Under the pieces are notes generated by a model, which was not told the DNA's origin, did not search any database, and worked only from the letters and a program-made list of their open reading frames with translations. A DNA stretch of 64,000 nucleotides, taken from contig JAZNDW010000041.1 of assembly GCA_045588245.1 (NCBI GenBank), positions 48,329 through 112,328 of the forward strand, read 5' to 3'. The stretch is from DTU064 sp045588245 (lineage in GTDB: Bacteria; Bacillota; Clostridia; Oscillospirales; CAG-272). This document shows, piece by piece, positions 1 through 8,435 of this stretch (position 1 is the stretch's first letter; the number at the start of each line of letters is the position of its first letter). The position numbers and the translations under genes are program-made.

Positions 1-360
1 GTACGCCGAGATGCTCAAAAGCTGTTTAACTCGGTCAAAAGCGTCATACAACAGACGGCAGACGCCGAAATAATCTTCGTCACCGTACGAATGAAGCGTC
101 AATTCACAGAGCGAATCGATCAAAGCATCGATCCGCTCTGTTTCGCTTTTATTCACGGTCAACGCAAAAAGACAGCGCTTTCGGTCCCACTCATCCCGAA
201 GTGCGTTTGCGGCATCGGCGCGGCGGTCAACATCGGCGCTGTATGCCGCCGAAACAGCGGTATACAACCGATCTGTTGAATTATGGCAAACAACGGTCAT
301 GACTGCGGTGACGGCAACAGCCAATGACAGCATCAATAAGGCGACTATGAATGTTTTCAC
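1..360 (-). CDS. DUF4363 family protein, partial at window edge
   Basis: The reading frame is open from a GTG at 358-360 (minus strand) to the left edge, so the C-terminus lies outside the window. The visible 120 residues begin with one hydrophobic segment (about residues 4-24, VKTFIVALLMLSLAVAV...), followed by a soluble, charged helical part with Asp/Arg-rich stretches. A ribosome binding site (AAGGAG) sits nine bases before the GTG, inside the end of the DUF421 gene, whose TGA stop is at 364-366, so the two genes are probably co-transcribed and coupled. Small single-pass proteins of the DUF4363 family are commonly found directly after DUF421 genes in Clostridia; size, position and topology fit that, but there is no catalytic motif to confirm it. 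Function unknown, probably membrane or spore-envelope related. Confidence 0.7.
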   Translation of the reverse strand, partial: MKTFIVALLMLSLAVAVTAVMTVVCHNSTDRLYTAVSAAYSADVDRRADAANALRDEWDRKRCLFALTVNKSETERIDALIDSLCELTLHSYGDEDYFGVCRLLYDAFDRVKQLLSISAY

Positions 361-363
361 GGA

Positions 364-1038
364 TCAATGCTCCTTTTTAATGATGTTGACGTTGCCCGCG
401 TCGTCACAGGAAAGAAGAAAAACTTCGTCAAGCGAACATTTGGCAAGGCGAAGCTGACTGTCGATATAGGCGCGGTTTTTGCCCGACGAACGGAGGTTTT
501 CTTCGATTATGTCTCCATCTATGACGAGGGAATGAGCAATACCGTAATCGGGGACGTTGGTGCCGACAAGTTCTTCCGAGGTCGGCGGACGCTTGTCGCG
601 CTTCGGAAAAACGGACAGAATACCGTCGTCCTCAACGATGGCGTAATCAACGTCACCGATGTCGGCGATGCCTCGCTGACGCAGCTGTGCGAGCAGCTCG
701 CTGCAACTTATGCGGAGCTTCAGAAGCTCCTTTTGGTCGAGCTTGCCGCGGCGTATTATCACGCTCGGCTTACCCGACAAAAGACGCCGTACGACGCTGC
801 TTTTCAGCGATATATACGAGGTTATTACCTCAAGCGATATGATAAGCGTCAGCGGTAAAATAACGTGCAGAAGCGGAATTTGAGCGTCTGAAACGGGGAG
901 CACCGCGAGCTCTGAAATAAACAAAGTCGTAACGAGCTCCGATTGTTGAAATTCTCCGATCTGCCGTTTTCCCATCAGCTTCATGGACAGCTCAAGCACC
1001 GTGTAAATAAGCAGCGTCCGTAACAAGATCGTTGCCAT
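364..1038 (-). CDS. DUF421 (YetF-type) membrane protein
   Basis: 224 residues, the usual length for DUF421/YetF proteins. Three hydrophobic segments occupy the first 85 residues, including the family's characteristic N-terminal stretch with KLMGKRQIGE and the ELVTTLFISELAVLPVSD segment. A soluble mixed alpha/beta domain follows (PSVIIRRGKLDQKELLKLR..., DVDYAIVEDDGILSVFPK). Known members are inner-membrane proteins of unclear biochemical role; Bacillus paralogues are linked to spore envelope and stress. The gene is directly followed by a DUF4363 gene, a common clostridial pairing. The ATG has upstream purines (GGGAGG in the reverse complement around 1046-1051). Confidence 0.88.
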   Translation of the reverse strand: MATILLRTLLIYTVLELSMKLMGKRQIGEFQQSELVTTLFISELAVLPVSDAQIPLLHVILPLTLIISLEVITSYISLKSSVVRRLLSGKPSVIIRRGKLDQKELLKLRISCSELLAQLRQRGIADIGDVDYAIVEDDGILSVFPKRDKRPPTSEELVGTNVPDYGIAHSLVIDGDIIEENLRSSGKNRAYIDSQLRLAKCSLDEVFLLSCDDAGNVNIIKKEH

Positions 1039-1132
1039 TTATAACCTCCCCATATTTTCGTTTTGATTATATTTTTACCCATAACTGCCGCTTTATTCAT
1101 TGGAAATACAAATCGACAGAATGATTTTTCTA

Positions 1133-1161
1133 TTGAAATGTTGATGAAAATGATATATACT
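1133..1161 (+). promoter_or_regulatory. Vegetative promoter for the small export protein gene
   Basis: TTGAAA at 1133-1138, a 17-base spacer and TATACT at 1156-1161. Transcription would begin near 1168, which leaves almost no leader before the ATG at 1174 and argues for the TTG start at 1198. Confidence 0.6.
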
Positions 1162-1197
1162 GTTTGTTAGTAAATGATAGGTCAGGAAAAACGTGTC

Positions 1198-1662
1198 TTG
1201 AAAAAACTTTTATATGTTTTCTTTATTTCCATGGTCCCGTTGGTAGAGCTGCGAGGCGCCGTTCCCGTAGGAACGGGACTCGGGATACATTGGCTTCTTA
1301 ACTTGATCGTATGTATCGTCGGGAACTGTATTCCGGTGCCGTTCATACTGCTTTTTATGAACGCTATCATGCGATATATGCGTGGATGCCGCTTCAGTTT
1401 TTTTTCAAAAGTTGCCGTGTGGCTTCATGAAAAAGCAGATCGGAACCGTCCGAAAATCGAAAAATACGCCGTGTGGGGACTTTTTCTTTTCGTTGCGATC
1501 CCGCTGCCCGGAACGGGAGCGTGGACGGGTGCGCTTGCGGCATCCGTTTTCGACATGAGTAAAAAGAAAGCGTGCATCTCGATCGTCGGCGGTGTCATCG
1601 CAGCAGGCGTTATTATGACGGCGGGTTCTCAGCTTGTGGCGGCTGTCATTTCGATGTTTTAA
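1198..1662 (+). CDS. Small multidrug export family membrane protein (Sm_multidrug_ex)
   Basis: About 154 residues with four hydrophobic segments. The N-terminal PLVELRGAVPVG motif and the central IPLPGTGAWTGALAAS motif are hallmarks of the PF06695 'putative small multi-drug export protein' family; transport has not been shown for most members. I chose the TTG at 1198 because AGGA lies at 1184-1187 at suitable spacing and the predicted transcript start falls only a few bases before the in-frame ATG at 1174. Starting at 1174 would add eight residues. The gene stands alone between DUF421 (divergent) and the metK riboswitch. Confidence 0.8.
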   Translation: MKKLLYVFFISMVPLVELRGAVPVGTGLGIHWLLNLIVCIVGNCIPVPFILLFMNAIMRYMRGCRFSFFSKVAVWLHEKADRNRPKIEKYAVWGLFLFVAIPLPGTGAWTGALAASVFDMSKKKACISIVGGVIAAGVIMTAGSQLVAAVISMF

Positions 1663-1689
1663 GATCGAAAAAATATTTTTTATAATATA

Positions 1690-1718
1690 TTGACAATTGC
1701 CGTTCTATATGGTATAAA
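1690..1718 (+). promoter_or_regulatory. Promoter of the riboswitch-metK transcript
   Basis: TTGACA at 1690-1695, 17-base spacer, TATAAA at 1713-1718. It lies about 40 bases before the SAM-I aptamer. Confidence 0.65.
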
Positions 1719-1756
1719 ACAATGTGGTATTTATAAAGTACCGCAAAAAATAATAA

Positions 1757-1860
1757 TTCTTATCAAGAGTGGCGGAGGGACTGGCCCTGTGAAGCCCGGC
1801 AACCTGCGATAGCATAATGCAAAGCGCGTAAGGTGCCAAATCCTGAGAGATGAGAGCAAT
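1757..1860 (+). ncRNA. SAM-I riboswitch (S-box leader)
   Basis: The conserved S-box core is present in order: the P1 strand CTTATCAAGAG, GGCGGAGGGACTGGCCC, TGAAGCCCGGCAACC, then AAGGTGCCAAATCCTG and the closing GAGAGATGAG. Established function: the aptamer binds S-adenosylmethionine and promotes formation of the terminator just downstream, shutting off the gene. It precedes metK, a standard target, giving product feedback. Confidence 0.95.
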
Positions 1861-1870
1861 CGGCTTTTTT

Positions 1871-1900
1871 GACCCTCGGGATTCCGAGGGTCTTGCTTTT
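1871..1900 (+). terminator. Riboswitch-controlled intrinsic terminator
   Basis: GACCCTCGG-GATT-CCGAGGGTC hairpin followed by TTGCTTTT, between the SAM-I aptamer and metK. This is the expression platform: with SAM bound the hairpin forms and transcription stops before metK. Confidence 0.85.
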
Positions 1901-1926
1901 GCCAGAAATAAAACGGAGAGATTAAA

Positions 1927-3111
1927 ATGAAAAAATACCTTTTTACGTCGGAGTCCGTTACGGAAGGACATCCCGATAAGATCTGTGACCAGATTTCAGA
2001 TGCGATCCTTGACGAAATGCTTCGTTTGGATCCTATGTCCCGCGCAGCAGTTGAAACGTCCTGCACGACGGGTTTTGTTATGGTAATGGGCGAGGTTACT
2101 ACCTCCGCTTACGTTGACATTCAGGCTGTTGTCCGCAACGTTGTCCGCGAGATCGGATACGACAGAGCAAAGTACGGCTTTGACTGCGACACCTGCGCCG
2201 TTATCAGCTCCATTCACGAGCAGAGCGCGGACATCGCGCTCGGCGTTGATAAATCCGCCGAAGCAAAATCGGGCGAGCTGACGGATAAGTATGACACGGG
2301 TGCCGGCGACCAGGGCATGATGTTCGGTTACGCCTGCAACGAAACTCCCGAATATATGCCGCTTGCGATCAGCCTTTCGCATAAGCTTTCAAAGCGTCTT
2401 GCCAAAGTCAGAAAGAACGGCACGATCCCCTATCTTCGTCCCGACGGAAAATCGCAGGTAACGGTTGAATACGAAGACGACAAGCCGAAGCGCATTGATA
2501 CGATCGTTATTTCCACACAGCATTCTCCCGAAGCGGAGATCGACGAGATCCGCCGTGATGTGATAAAGCACGTTATCACGCCGACTATCGATGTTGACAT
2601 GATGGACGAAAACACAAAGATATTCGTTAACCCCACGGGCCGCTTCGTTATCGGCGGACCTAACGGCGACTCGGGACTCACGGGCAGAAAGATCATCGTT
2701 GACACATACGGCGGATACGCACGTCACGGCGGCGGTGCTTTCTCCGGCAAGGACCCCACAAAGGTTGACCGTTCCGCGGCTTACGCGGCGCGTTATATTG
2801 CGAAGAACATCGTTGCGGCAGGACTCGCCGATAAATGCGAGATCGAGATCGCTTACGCGATCGGCGTTGCACGTCCCGTTTCCGTTATGATCGAAACGTT
2901 CGGTACGGCAAAGGTAGACGAGGACGCGCTTTCCGCGTACGTTTTTGAGCACGTTGACCTTCGCCCTGCGGCGATCATCGAAAAGTTCCGTCTGCGCCGT
3001 CCGATCTATCGCTATCTTGCGGCATACGGACACATGGGACGCGAGGATCTCGCCGCTCCGTGGGAAGAGCTTGACCTTGCGGAGGAGCTTTCCCGGGTAT
3101 TCGGCAAATAA
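1927..3111 (+). CDS. metK: S-adenosylmethionine synthetase
   Basis: 394 residues, full length for MetK. It makes S-adenosylmethionine from methionine and ATP in the cytoplasm. Visible signatures: the N-terminal TSESVTEGHPDKICDQISDA (catalytic His15 and metal-binding Asp17), the GAGDQG motif near residue 120, and the glycine-rich P-loop-like GGGAFSGKDPTKVDRSAAY near residue 270. The ATG has a good site (CGGAGAG) seven bases upstream. The preceding SAM-I riboswitch and terminator regulate it by its product. Confidence 0.98.
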   Translation: MKKYLFTSESVTEGHPDKICDQISDAILDEMLRLDPMSRAAVETSCTTGFVMVMGEVTTSAYVDIQAVVRNVVREIGYDRAKYGFDCDTCAVISSIHEQSADIALGVDKSAEAKSGELTDKYDTGAGDQGMMFGYACNETPEYMPLAISLSHKLSKRLAKVRKNGTIPYLRPDGKSQVTVEYEDDKPKRIDTIVISTQHSPEAEIDEIRRDVIKHVITPTIDVDMMDENTKIFVNPTGRFVIGGPNGDSGLTGRKIIVDTYGGYARHGGGAFSGKDPTKVDRSAAYAARYIAKNIVAAGLADKCEIEIAYAIGVARPVSVMIETFGTAKVDEDALSAYVFEHVDLRPAAIIEKFRLRRPIYRYLAAYGHMGREDLAAPWEELDLAEELSRVFGK

Positions 3112-3130
3112 GTCATAAAAAAGTGTATTT

Positions 3131-3169
3131 AACGGGAGCAGTCGGGTTTGATGCGACGCTCCCGTTTTG
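3131..3169 (+). terminator. Terminator after metK
   Basis: AACGGGAGC...GCTCCCGTTTTG hairpin with an additional inner stem (AGTCG/CGAC). It separates metK from recD2. Confidence 0.75.
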
Positions 3170-3194
3170 AAAATCGGAAAGGAGGGGTATGATT

Positions 3195-5462
3195 ATGGAC
3201 GAGAAAAAAGAGCTCATTGCAATATCGGGTGTCGTTGAAGAGGTCATATATAAAAACGAAGAGAACGGCTATACCGTTTGCGATATAGAAGCCGATGACG
3301 GCGAATTTTTTACTGCTGTCGGAATCATGCCGTTTCTTTCGGAGGGCGAAGCCGTAAAGGTGTACGGAACGTGGGTTCTGCATCCGAGCTTCGGCCGTCA
3401 ATTCTCCGTCGAGAGTGCGGAGGCGTGCCTACCTGCCGACGCGGCGGAGATACAGCGGTATCTTTCTTCGGGTGCCGTAAAAGGGATCGGTCCCGTTACG
3501 GCTCGCCGTATCGTTGAACGGTACGGTGAGGACACCTTTGACGTTATCGAGCATCATCCCGATTGGCTCACGGAGATAAGCGGTATCTCCAAGCGTAAAG
3601 CCGTGGAGATACAAACCTCATTTCTTGAGCATACAGGCTCGCGCAGCGTTATGATGTTCTGCCGCGACTATTTCGGGCCTGCCGTATCCATGCGGATATA
3701 TAAAGCGTGGGGGGCTGCCGCCGTTGACATAATCAAGAAAAATCCGTATCGCCTGTGCGGCGAGATCGGAGGTGTCGGCTTTGCCAAAGCCGACGAGATC
3801 GCGCTGTCGCTCGGAGTTTTGCCGGACAGCCGCGAGCGCGTTGAGGGAGCCATCGTATATCTCTTCACCTATAATGCGGGCGCAAACGGACACGTTTTTT
3901 TGCCATACGATAAGGTCATCGCAGGTACCGCAGAGCTGCTCGGAGTCGATACTGACAGCGTTCGTGCCGCAGTTGACAGAATGACGGCGTCAAAAAAGCT
4001 CTATCGTAAAAAAATCGTATACGGCACCGACAGATCGGTGACGATCGACGCCTGCTATCTTGACACGTATTATAAAGCCGAACGCGACGTTGCGGCAGCA
4101 CTTTGCCGTATCGACCGCTCCATTGCCGCCGTAACCATGGGGGATGCGGAACGGTTCATAAAAATGCTTGAAATACGCGATAATATCGAATATGCAGCCG
4201 AACAGCGCCGCGCTATCACCGAGGCGCTTGTCGGCGGTGTCATGGTTCTGACGGGAAGCCCCGGTACGGGTAAAACGACGGTCGTACGCGCACTTATTGA
4301 TATTTTCACGCGGCTTGGACTCGATGAGATCGAGCTTGCCGCGCCTACGGGCAGAGCTGCCAAGCGCATGGCGGAAGCAACGGGATGCGAAGCCCGAACG
4401 ATCCACCGTATGCTTGAAATGGAGTATAACAACAGCGCGTATCCGCGCTTTACGAAAAACGAAACGAACAGGCTTACGGCGGACGTCGTGATCATTGACG
4501 AGTCGTCAATGATCGACGTCGTTTTGATGAAGGCGATGCTTGCCGCGATCAGACCGGGAACAAGACTCATACTTATAGGTGATAGAAATCAGTTGCCCAG
4601 CGTCGGCGCCGGCAACGTCTTGTGGGATCTGATCGATTCGGGCGTCATCAGAACGGTACGTCTGACGGAGATATTCCGTCAGGCGAAGGAGAGCCTCATC
4701 ATAACGAACGCATCGCGTGTTATTGACGGCGAATATCCCGATCTTTCCGACAAAAAGCATGACTTTTTCTTCATGCCGCGGCACCGTGACGAAGCTGTCG
4801 CCGAAACGATAGTCGATCTTTGTTCGCACCGTTTACCGATGGCATACGGCGACAGTATCGTTGACGGTATACAGGTCATCTCGCCGTCGCGCAGAGGTGC
4901 CGCAGGCACTGAGGCTCTGAATGCGGCGCTTCAGGAAAAACTGAATCCGCCCGATAAGAAAAAGCGCGAGCGCAAAGCGCATGAGCTCGTATTCCGAGAG
5001 GGTGACCGTGTCATGCAAACGAAGAATAACTATAAGCTTGAGTGGTACCGTGACGGTGCCGTCACGGTGACGGGAGAAGAAAAGCCCGACGGCATCGGCG
5101 TTTTCAACGGAGATATCGGCGTTATCGAAAAGATAGACACGGAGCGCGAAGAGGCGAAGATCCGCTTTGATGACAGATACGTTTATTATGATTTTTCGCT
5201 GCTCGACGAGCTTGATCACGCATACGCGATTACGGTGCACAAAAGCCAGGGCAGTGAATACCCCGTCGTAATAATGCCCGTTTACAACTGCGCGCCGCAG
5301 CTTATGACGCGCCACCTATTGTATACGGCGATCACAAGAGCGTCGAAGATGGTCATTCTTGTAGGGCGCGAGGACATCGTTTTGCGAATGGTGGAATGTG
5401 AACGCGAAGATTTCAAATATACGGGACTTTCGCAGATGTTGAGGGAAGAGTTTGATGCATAA
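3195..5462 (+). CDS. recD2: ATP-dependent RecD2-type DNA helicase
   Basis: About 755 residues, typical of RecD2 (the RecBC-independent form of RecD). Order: N-terminal OB-like domain, helix-hairpin-helix region (about 90-200), superfamily 1B helicase core with Walker A GSPGTGKTT near residue 355, Walker B VVIIDESSMID near 430, and the C-terminal motifs AITVHKSQGSEYPVVIMP and LYTAITRASK. Known members unwind DNA 5'-3' and act in repair and replication. The ATG at 3189 sits too close to GGAGG (3181-3185); the ATG at 3195 is better spaced. comF follows with an eight-base overlap, so the two are coupled. Confidence 0.93.
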   Translation: MDEKKELIAISGVVEEVIYKNEENGYTVCDIEADDGEFFTAVGIMPFLSEGEAVKVYGTWVLHPSFGRQFSVESAEACLPADAAEIQRYLSSGAVKGIGPVTARRIVERYGEDTFDVIEHHPDWLTEISGISKRKAVEIQTSFLEHTGSRSVMMFCRDYFGPAVSMRIYKAWGAAAVDIIKKNPYRLCGEIGGVGFAKADEIALSLGVLPDSRERVEGAIVYLFTYNAGANGHVFLPYDKVIAGTAELLGVDTDSVRAAVDRMTASKKLYRKKIVYGTDRSVTIDACYLDTYYKAERDVAAALCRIDRSIAAVTMGDAERFIKMLEIRDNIEYAAEQRRAITEALVGGVMVLTGSPGTGKTTVVRALIDIFTRLGLDEIELAAPTGRAAKRMAEATGCEARTIHRMLEMEYNNSAYPRFTKNETNRLTADVVIIDESSMIDVVLMKAMLAAIRPGTRLILIGDRNQLPSVGAGNVLWDLIDSGVIRTVRLTEIFRQAKESLIITNASRVIDGEYPDLSDKKHDFFFMPRHRDEAVAETIVDLCSHRLPMAYGDSIVDGIQVISPSRRGAAGTEALNAALQEKLNPPDKKKRERKAHELVFREGDRVMQTKNNYKLEWYRDGAVTVTGEEKPDGIGVFNGDIGVIEKIDTEREEAKIRFDDRYVYYDFSLLDELDHAYAITVHKSQGSEYPVVIMPVYNCAPQLMTRHLLYTAITRASKMVILVGREDIVLRMVECEREDFKYTGLSQMLREEFDA

Positions 5463-6246
5463 CGAAACTAAAACGGGAGCGTGGCGCCGCTTTTTGCGCA
5501 CGGTGGGCGAGTTTCTTTTTCCGCCGCGTTGCATACGTTGCGGACAAACGTACAACCGACGCGACGGCGATGACGCAAATCTGACGGCGACGTGCTTTTG
5601 CGATGAATGTGCGTCGGATTTTGTCTATTCGTGCAGAGCCGTCTGCGATGTGTGCGGTGAGCAATACTGTGTCTGCGAGTGTTCGGCGGAGGCGCTTCGC
5701 GCCGTTGGCGCAGACACCGTATATTCTTGCTTCCGATATGACAAAACTGATCGCAAAAGTGCCGCGTCCTCGCTGATATTCAAGCTAAAAAACGGTGCGT
5801 ATGACCGTGAGGTCGAATTTTCGGCGCAGCTTTTGGCGATGAGGCTTGAAAAAGCGATACGGAGCACGGGAATTGATATCTCGCGCTGTATCATCACAAA
5901 CGCACCTCGTCGGTACCGTGCCGTGCGCGACAAAGGAGCTGACCACATGAAAAGGACGGCTCGCGCCGTGGCGGAGCGAATGGGGCTGCAGTATGCGTCG
6001 CTATTTGTCAATACGGCTGCCAAAGCGCAGAAAAGCCGCGACGCATATTCTCGTGCAGAAACGGCGAAAAATGAAATAAACGTTCGTCGAAATGCGGCAG
6101 ACGCCACAGTCGGTCGCTGTGTCATAATCATTGACGATATTATGACGAGCGGAGCGACGCTTGCTTCATGTGCAGAAAAGATCAGAGCCGCAGGCGCAGA
6201 AGATGTTGTTTTATGCGTGTTGGCGAAGGCGGGCGCACGTTTTTGA
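5455..6246 (+). CDS. comF: ComF family amidophosphoribosyltransferase-like protein
   Basis: 263 residues. The N-terminal third holds Cys pairs of the ComF type (CIRCG, CDEC, CDVC, CVCEC), likely binding zinc. The C-terminal phosphoribosyltransferase domain ends with the PRPP loop VIIIDDIMTSGATL near residue 222. ComF is needed for natural DNA uptake in Bacillus, as a partner of the ComFA translocase; many Clostridia keep comF outside a competence operon. The ATG at 5455 overlaps the recD2 stop (ATGCATAA), with AGGGAAGAG just before it, so it is translated together with recD2. Confidence 0.88.
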   Translation: MHNETKTGAWRRFLRTVGEFLFPPRCIRCGQTYNRRDGDDANLTATCFCDECASDFVYSCRAVCDVCGEQYCVCECSAEALRAVGADTVYSCFRYDKTDRKSAASSLIFKLKNGAYDREVEFSAQLLAMRLEKAIRSTGIDISRCIITNAPRRYRAVRDKGADHMKRTARAVAERMGLQYASLFVNTAAKAQKSRDAYSRAETAKNEINVRRNAADATVGRCVIIIDDIMTSGATLASCAEKIRAAGAEDVVLCVLAKAGARF

Positions 6247-6296
6247 TCGAATGTGACAATAAAACCCAACAATCCGAGTGTTGTCGGAAAATGGGC

Positions 6297-6325
6297 TTGC
6301 AATAGCGGCAGTAATAATGTATAAT
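6297..6325 (+). promoter_or_regulatory. Promoter of mreB
   Basis: TTGCAA at 6297-6302, 17-base spacer, TATAAT at 6320-6325, about 60 bases before the start codon. Confidence 0.6.
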
Positions 6326-6384
6326 TATTATAATTAAATTGTATAAGTCTGCTTTTATATAGATTTTTCAGGGGATTATATTTA

Positions 6385-7416
6385 ATGTTCAGTAAAGATA
6401 TAGGTATCGACCTCGGTACGGCAACGGTTCTTGTTTATGTTAAGGGCAAGGGCATCGTTGTAAAAGAGCCGTCCGTCGTTGCAATAGATAAAAATACAGA
6501 CCGCATACTCAAAGTCGGACGCGAAGCACAGCAGATGCTCGGCAGAACACCGGGCAACATAATTGCGATACGTCCGCTTCGTGACGGTGTCATCAGCCAA
6601 TATGAGATCACGCTTCGCATGATACAGCATTTTATCCGCCAGGCGAGCGGACCTGCCATTTTCAAGCCGCGCGTTATGATATGCGTGCCGTCGGGAATCA
6701 CCGAGGTTGAGGAAAGAGCCGTTGTCGATGCGGCAACGCAGGCGGGTGCAAAGAAAACGTATCTTATCGAGGAGCCCGTTGCTGCCGCGATCGGCGCGGG
6801 GATCGACATTTCCGTTCCGAACGGTAACATGGTCGTCGATATCGGCGGCGGAACGACGGATATTGCTGTTATCTCTCTCGGTGGTGTCGTCGTTTCCGAA
6901 TCGATCAAGATCGCAGGAGATAAATTCGACGAAGCCATCATCAGATATGTAAGAAAAAAGTATGCCGTTCTCATCGGCGAGCGTACCGCGGAGGACATCA
7001 AGATCGCTATCGGCTCCGTCTGGACGCGAGATGAACGCAAGTACATTGATGTTAAGGGACGCTGCTTGATCCAGGGCTTGCCAAAGATGATCCGCATTTG
7101 GTCGGACGAGATGATAGAGGCGCTTGACGAGCCTATCACGGCAATAGTTGAAGCCGTATGCTCCGTTATCGAACGCACACCGCCCGAGCTCATCGGCGAC
7201 ATCGTTGCCAACGGTATCGTTATGACGGGTGGAGGAAGCCTTCTTTACGGACTCGATCATTTGATCGCAAACGTAACGGGCATTCCAACGCGCATTGCAG
7301 ATAAGGCGATATCTTGCGTCGCTTTGGGTACGGGTAAATCCCTCGATCACATCACGATGATCCCCGAAGGCGCGATCAATATATCGCGTACGCGCACAGA
7401 ACAGTTTGGAGTATAA
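6385..7416 (+). CDS. mreB: Rod shape-determining protein, MreB/Mbl family
   Basis: 343 residues of the actin-like MreB fold. Phosphate-1 loop DIGIDLGTATVLVYV at residues 5-19, phosphate-2 MVVDIGGGTTDIAV near 150, adenosine motif GIVMTGGGSLLYGL near 278. It forms membrane-associated filaments that direct the elongation cell-wall machinery. The opening MFSKDIGIDLGTA and the GKGIVVKEPSVVAID segment resemble Mbl more than MreB of Bacillus, and no mreC/mreD follow, so Mbl is the better subfamily guess. It has its own promoter and terminator. Confidence 0.92.
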   Translation: MFSKDIGIDLGTATVLVYVKGKGIVVKEPSVVAIDKNTDRILKVGREAQQMLGRTPGNIIAIRPLRDGVISQYEITLRMIQHFIRQASGPAIFKPRVMICVPSGITEVEERAVVDAATQAGAKKTYLIEEPVAAAIGAGIDISVPNGNMVVDIGGGTTDIAVISLGGVVVSESIKIAGDKFDEAIIRYVRKKYAVLIGERTAEDIKIAIGSVWTRDERKYIDVKGRCLIQGLPKMIRIWSDEMIEALDEPITAIVEAVCSVIERTPPELIGDIVANGIVMTGGGSLLYGLDHLIANVTGIPTRIADKAISCVALGTGKSLDHITMIPEGAINISRTRTEQFGV

Positions 7417-7434
7417 ACAGAATTATAACAAAAA

Positions 7435-7470
7435 GGCAGTGTACTGCGGTACACTGCCTATATTCTTTTT
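7435..7470 (+). terminator. Terminator after mreB
   Basis: GGCAGTGTAC-TGCG-GTACACTGCC stem followed by a T-rich tract (TATTCTTTTTTT). Confidence 0.85.
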
Positions 7471-7491
7471 TTAGCGACGAAGAGATGCTGC

Positions 7492-7520
7492 TTGACAATC
7501 ACGGGACTGCGTGATATAAT
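7492..7520 (+). promoter_or_regulatory. Consensus sigma-A promoter for the DUF1836 gene
   Basis: Perfect TTGACA (7492-7497), 17-base spacer, perfect TATAAT (7515-7520). A leader of roughly 110 bases precedes the start codon. Confidence 0.8.
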
Positions 7521-7637
7521 AATGTCACAGTATATAACGCACAACGTAACGCCGTGCGGTGACGCTGTACCGCGCCGCAGATTCAACGGCTTGCGTTCCT
7601 CGTTGAAATAAATACGAAAAACGAAAGGAGAAAAATT

Positions 7638-8222
7638 ATGTATCTTGCAATCAACGACGATAAAATTCCCGGTACCCTTATCTATAAACACGACATGGGC
7701 GGTTCCACAGGCCTTGATTTTTTACAGAAGATCTTTTTTTTGAAGGAAGGAATTGCGCTGTCACAGGTAAGAGATATAACGGGTGTCGACGGCTCCACCC
7801 TTCAGAATTGGGTCAAACGCGGCTGGATCTCCAATACGGTCAATAAGCTTTATCCGATCAACACGTTTGCGCGCATTATCATAATCAATATGCTCCGCGA
7901 CACGATGCAGCTTTCAAAAATCACGTATCTGCTCTCCTACATCAACGGCAGCGTTGATGACAGAGCCGACGATATTATCCCCGAATCCAAACTGTATGAT
8001 TACATCTGCAGAATAACCGATAAACTGCTTGCAAACGAAAAGGGTTATGACAATGAAAGACTTCGCCGCCATATCGGCGAGTACGTTAACGACTCCGACC
8101 TGAATCCCGAGATTGCAGACGCAAAGGACCGCCTCATCTCCGCACTTGAGGTTATCATCACGACTCATTTTGCCTCGCTCATGTCTGCGCATGCGGACGA
8201 GCTTTACGAAAATCTCGTATAA
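7638..8222 (+). CDS. DUF1836 domain-containing protein (putative regulator)
   Basis: 194 residues, matching the DUF1836 family, which is widespread in Clostridia. The N-terminal half looks like a winged-helix/MerR-type DNA-binding region (LSQVRDITGVDGSTLQNWVKRGWI, with the W typical of MerR-like wings), followed by a helical region. A transcription-regulatory role is inferred from this fold only. AAAGGAG lies at good spacing before the ATG. It is monocistronic, with a consensus promoter and its own terminator. Confidence 0.85.
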   Translation: MYLAINDDKIPGTLIYKHDMGGSTGLDFLQKIFFLKEGIALSQVRDITGVDGSTLQNWVKRGWISNTVNKLYPINTFARIIIINMLRDTMQLSKITYLLSYINGSVDDRADDIIPESKLYDYICRITDKLLANEKGYDNERLRRHIGEYVNDSDLNPEIADAKDRLISALEVIITTHFASLMSAHADELYENLV

Positions 8223-8233
8223 AACTAAAAAAA

Positions 8234-8262
8234 CAAAAAAGCCGACGTACGTCGGCTTTTTG
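8234..8262 (+). terminator. Terminator after the DUF1836 gene
   Basis: AAAAAAGCCGAC-GTAC-GTCGGCTTTTT; symmetric, so it may also act on the minus strand for the anti-sigma gene that ends at 8436. Confidence 0.85.
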
Positions 8263-8435
8263 TTATGTTGAAAAATTTCATATTATCGAGTGCGGTTCAA
8301 TGATTGAAGTTAAATATGAAATGATTTTTTCTCTGTCGTGTTTGTTTATGCAAAACTCAATCAATGAGCATACCCGAAATAGCTTCTATATAAAACTTAG
8401 CTACATGCTTTTTGAAATCGGGATCACATTTCTTC

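Noticed and set aside
367..858. 163-residue frame on the plus strand opposite DUF421
   Set aside because: It has no ribosome site or family pattern and is the antisense shadow of a clear gene; the same holds for the long frames opposite metK, mreB, the ABC genes, topB and the GTPase-NYN gene.
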